Of a stretch of 64,000 nt of DNA, positions 62,540 to 64,000 are shown one piece after another (the first letter of the stretch is position 1; each line of letters begins with the position of its first letter). The stretch covers positions 1 through 64,000 of the forward strand of contig JAEZIJ010000015.1 in assembly GCA_023436715.1 (NCBI GenBank). Direction: 5' to 3'. Position numbers and translations under genes: made by a program. The notes under the pieces are model-generated. The model was not told the origin of the DNA. It saw nothing but the letters and a program-made list of their open reading frames with translations, and made no database searches. This DNA is from Acidobacteriota bacterium (lineage in GTDB: Bacteria > Acidobacteriota > Terriglobia > Bryobacterales > Bryobacteraceae).

Positions 62540-63144
62540 ATTTCTATAGTAGCAAGGTCAAGCAGATAACCTCGCGTGCCGGCATTGACGCAGTGCGTGC
62601 TCCCGAGCCGCACCTCGGCTCCGGCGGCCTCGTGGATGTGGCCGCAGAAGAAATACTCCGGCTGGTTCTCGTCGATGAAGGTCTTTACGGACCGGCTGCC
62701 TGCGTGCAGACCTTCCCGCACGCGGTCGAGCGCAGTTCCGAACGGGGGACAGTGGCAGATCAGGACCAGCGGCTTGAGTCCGGCAAACGGCGCCAGGCGG
62801 CGGGCCAGCTCCTCCTCGGTGTACTCGCCCGGAGTGTGAAAGGGCGTGGGGCTGGAATAGCCGAGACCGGCCACGTGCCGTCCGGCGGCTTCGAACGTCT
62901 TCCCGTGAAAATCGTTGAATCCGAACTTACGGCAGAATTCGGTCGTCTGTTCGGCCGACTCGTGATTGCCGGGGAGCACCCAAACCTTGTCCGCCCGCCG
63001 GCGCATCAGCTCTCCACAGCGGTCGAGCCCGCGTCCCCAGGTGGCGAGGTCGCCGGCGGCAATGTAGTAGTCCGCCTCGCTGGCCATCAGGCGCTCGAGC
63101 GCCGCCAGGTCACCGTGTATATCGGAGAAGATGAGCAGTTTCAT
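62536..63144 (-). CDS. Metallophosphoesterase
   Basis: A 202-aa calcineurin-like phosphoesterase of the YfcE/MJ0936 type. Metal motifs in order: 'LIFSDIHGDLAALERL' (DxH), 'YYIAAGDLATWG' (GD), 'VWVLPGNHESAEQT' (GNHE), 'VLICHCPPF' and 'YFFCGHIHEAAGAEV' (GHxH). It hydrolyses small phosphodiesters in family members; the native substrate is unknown. It ends in a 4-base overlap with prfB. Confidence 0.9.
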   Translation of the reverse strand: MKLLIFSDIHGDLAALERLMASEADYYIAAGDLATWGRGLDRCGELMRRRADKVWVLPGNHESAEQTTEFCRKFGFNDFHGKTFEAAGRHVAGLGYSSPTPFHTPGEYTEEELARRLAPFAGLKPLVLICHCPPFGTALDRVREGLHAGSRSVKTFIDENQPEYFFCGHIHEAAGAEVRLGSTHCVNAGTRGYLLDLATIEI

Positions 63145-63209
63145 GGGCTCGACCCTGAATATATCGCACTCGCGGCTGTGAGGCCGGCTGTTATGCTACA
63201 TTGTCGCCC

Positions 63210-64000
63210 ATGGCTGCTGAGCGGTTCCGCCTGTGGATGGGCTGGATAGCGATCGCGCTGTCGACCCTGGTCATGTGCTTCTGGGCGTTTTGGGGAGCCG
63301 CCGAAGCATTTCACGAGGGCTGGTATGATCGCAGCCTTTGGCGGAATCTCGGCCTCACCTTCATTCAGTATCTGAGTCCTTCGCTCGTAATCCTTCTCCC
63401 CGTCGCGATCGCGCTGCGCTGGCGCCGGGTGGCGCTGCCTCTGTTCCTCGCACTCGGTATTGCAGTGGGGCTCTTCTTTGGAAAAGGCGTAGGCGTCTGG
63501 CAACTCGCCGTTCCGCTCGGGTTGTTCGGCGCGCTCTTCCACTTCGGACGGCCCGAGCCGCGCAAATGGGCATGGCGAGCCATCTTGATATTGCCGGGGC
63601 TGACGGCTATAGTGACCGGGGCGGTTCCCGGGTACCGTGCCATTACGCGGCTCGATGACGGCAACTACGCCGCCCGGCTGGTGGAAGGCAACGGCGTGCA
63701 ATTGGTCTGGGCGCCTGAAGGTCCGGGCTGGGGGGAACGGCACGCAACGTGGGAGGAGGCTGCGGATCGTTGCGCTCACCTCGCGCCCGACGGCCGCGCG
63801 CTCAGCCCCACACCAGTTGGCATCTGGCGGCTTCCGACAGTGGACGAGGCGGTCCGATCCATGGTTCGTCGCGGCCGCAATGCCGGCGGCACATGGGATC
63901 CCAAACGCCGCAAGGCTACCTATCGGGTCTGGCCGGAAAAGGAGTCGCCGCTGTGGAGGCGCTACTCTCCCGTAATCTACTGGTGGACGGCAACCGAGGA
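63210..64000 (+). CDS. Partial membrane protein with Lcl/DUF1566-like domain
   Basis: An open frame from ATG 63210 running off the window end (263 codons seen). It has four or five membrane segments (about residues 8-26, 50-68, 72-88, 94-106 and 122-137). A soluble part follows with 'TWEEAADRCAHLAPDG', 'GIWRLPTVDEAVRSM' and 'SPVIYWWTATEE', the pattern of the Lcl C-terminal (DUF1566) domain. Possibly a surface lectin-like protein. It is divergent from the phosphoesterase. Confidence 0.7.
   Translation, partial: MAAERFRLWMGWIAIALSTLVMCFWAFWGAAEAFHEGWYDRSLWRNLGLTFIQYLSPSLVILLPVAIALRWRRVALPLFLALGIAVGLFFGKGVGVWQLAVPLGLFGALFHFGRPEPRKWAWRAILILPGLTAIVTGAVPGYRAITRLDDGNYAARLVEGNGVQLVWAPEGPGWGERHATWEEAADRCAHLAPDGRALSPTPVGIWRLPTVDEAVRSMVRRGRNAGGTWDPKRRKATYRVWPEKESPLWRRYSPVIYWWTATE

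Overview
The window is a temperate podovirus-like prophage (position 1 to about 42,581; its left end lies before the window) followed by about 21 kb of bacterial chromosome. The DNA is GC-rich throughout. The host part carries DUF4384/caspase proteins, putative-Ig (He_PIG) surface proteins, a Ser/Thr kinase fused to a formylglycine-generating-enzyme (FGE) domain, a TAT-exported mannonate-dehydratase-like protein with a sodium:solute symporter and galactokinase, and REP-like intergenic inverted repeats. That mix suggests an Acidobacteriota host of the Solibacter/Bryobacter kind. This is inferred from gene content, not proven.

Prophage layout. 1-9.9 kb: tightly coupled + strand genes for Gp157, a KTSC protein, an HNH nuclease, DUF1064, DUF5131, a replication-type protein with an iteron-like repeat cluster inside it, a likely small terminase and a phage sigma factor. 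9.9-13.8 kb: large terminase and portal. 13.8-17.9 kb: small genes, including an HEIAH-motif protein, a papain-like hydrolase and the scaffold candidate. 18.0-19.5 kb: decoration protein and major capsid protein, followed by a terminator. 19.5-25.6 kb: head-tail adaptors and an 830-aa tail protein. 25.6-28.8 kb: tail fibre. 28.8-30.0 kb, minus strand: acyltransferase conversion module. 30.0-37.0 kb: GNAT and internal virion/ejection proteins, including one of 1581 aa. 37.0-37.6 kb: holin/spanin-like gene. 37.7-38.8 kb, minus strand: exported moron and CI-like repressor. 38.8-42.5 kb: a three-site operator, then the rightward early genes, excisionase and tyrosine integrase. The prophage ends in a 49-bp copy of the 3' half of a tRNA-Cys gene (attR). 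There is no tape-measure or contractile-tail gene, which together with the P22-style portal, the adaptors and the large ejection-type protein fits a short-tailed phage.

How it fits together. The repressor and a Cro-like gene face away from each other across three TGACTAG-type operator sites. The rightward early transcript runs toward integrase and attR. In the excised circle, attP would join this transcript to the genes at the left of the window, so integration would cut the early operon in two.

Chromosomal part. 42.6-43.7 kb: HNH protein and a small gene. 43.7-47.9 kb: sugar-acid/sugar uptake locus. 48.0-48.4 kb: RelB/DinJ antitoxin with a toxin cut to 13 codons beside a 23-bp inverted repeat. 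48.4-49.6 kb: DNA polymerase IV. 49.6-53.6 kb, minus strand: exported surface proteins. 53.75-57.4 kb: DUF4384-DUF4384-caspase operon. 57.5 kb: orphan HigA-like protein. 57.8-60.4 kb, minus strand: kinase-FGE protein and HDOD protein. 60.5-63.1 kb, minus strand: Sua5/TsaC, prfB with its programmed +1 frameshift, and a metallophosphoesterase. 63.2 kb to the end: a partial membrane protein with an Lcl-type domain.
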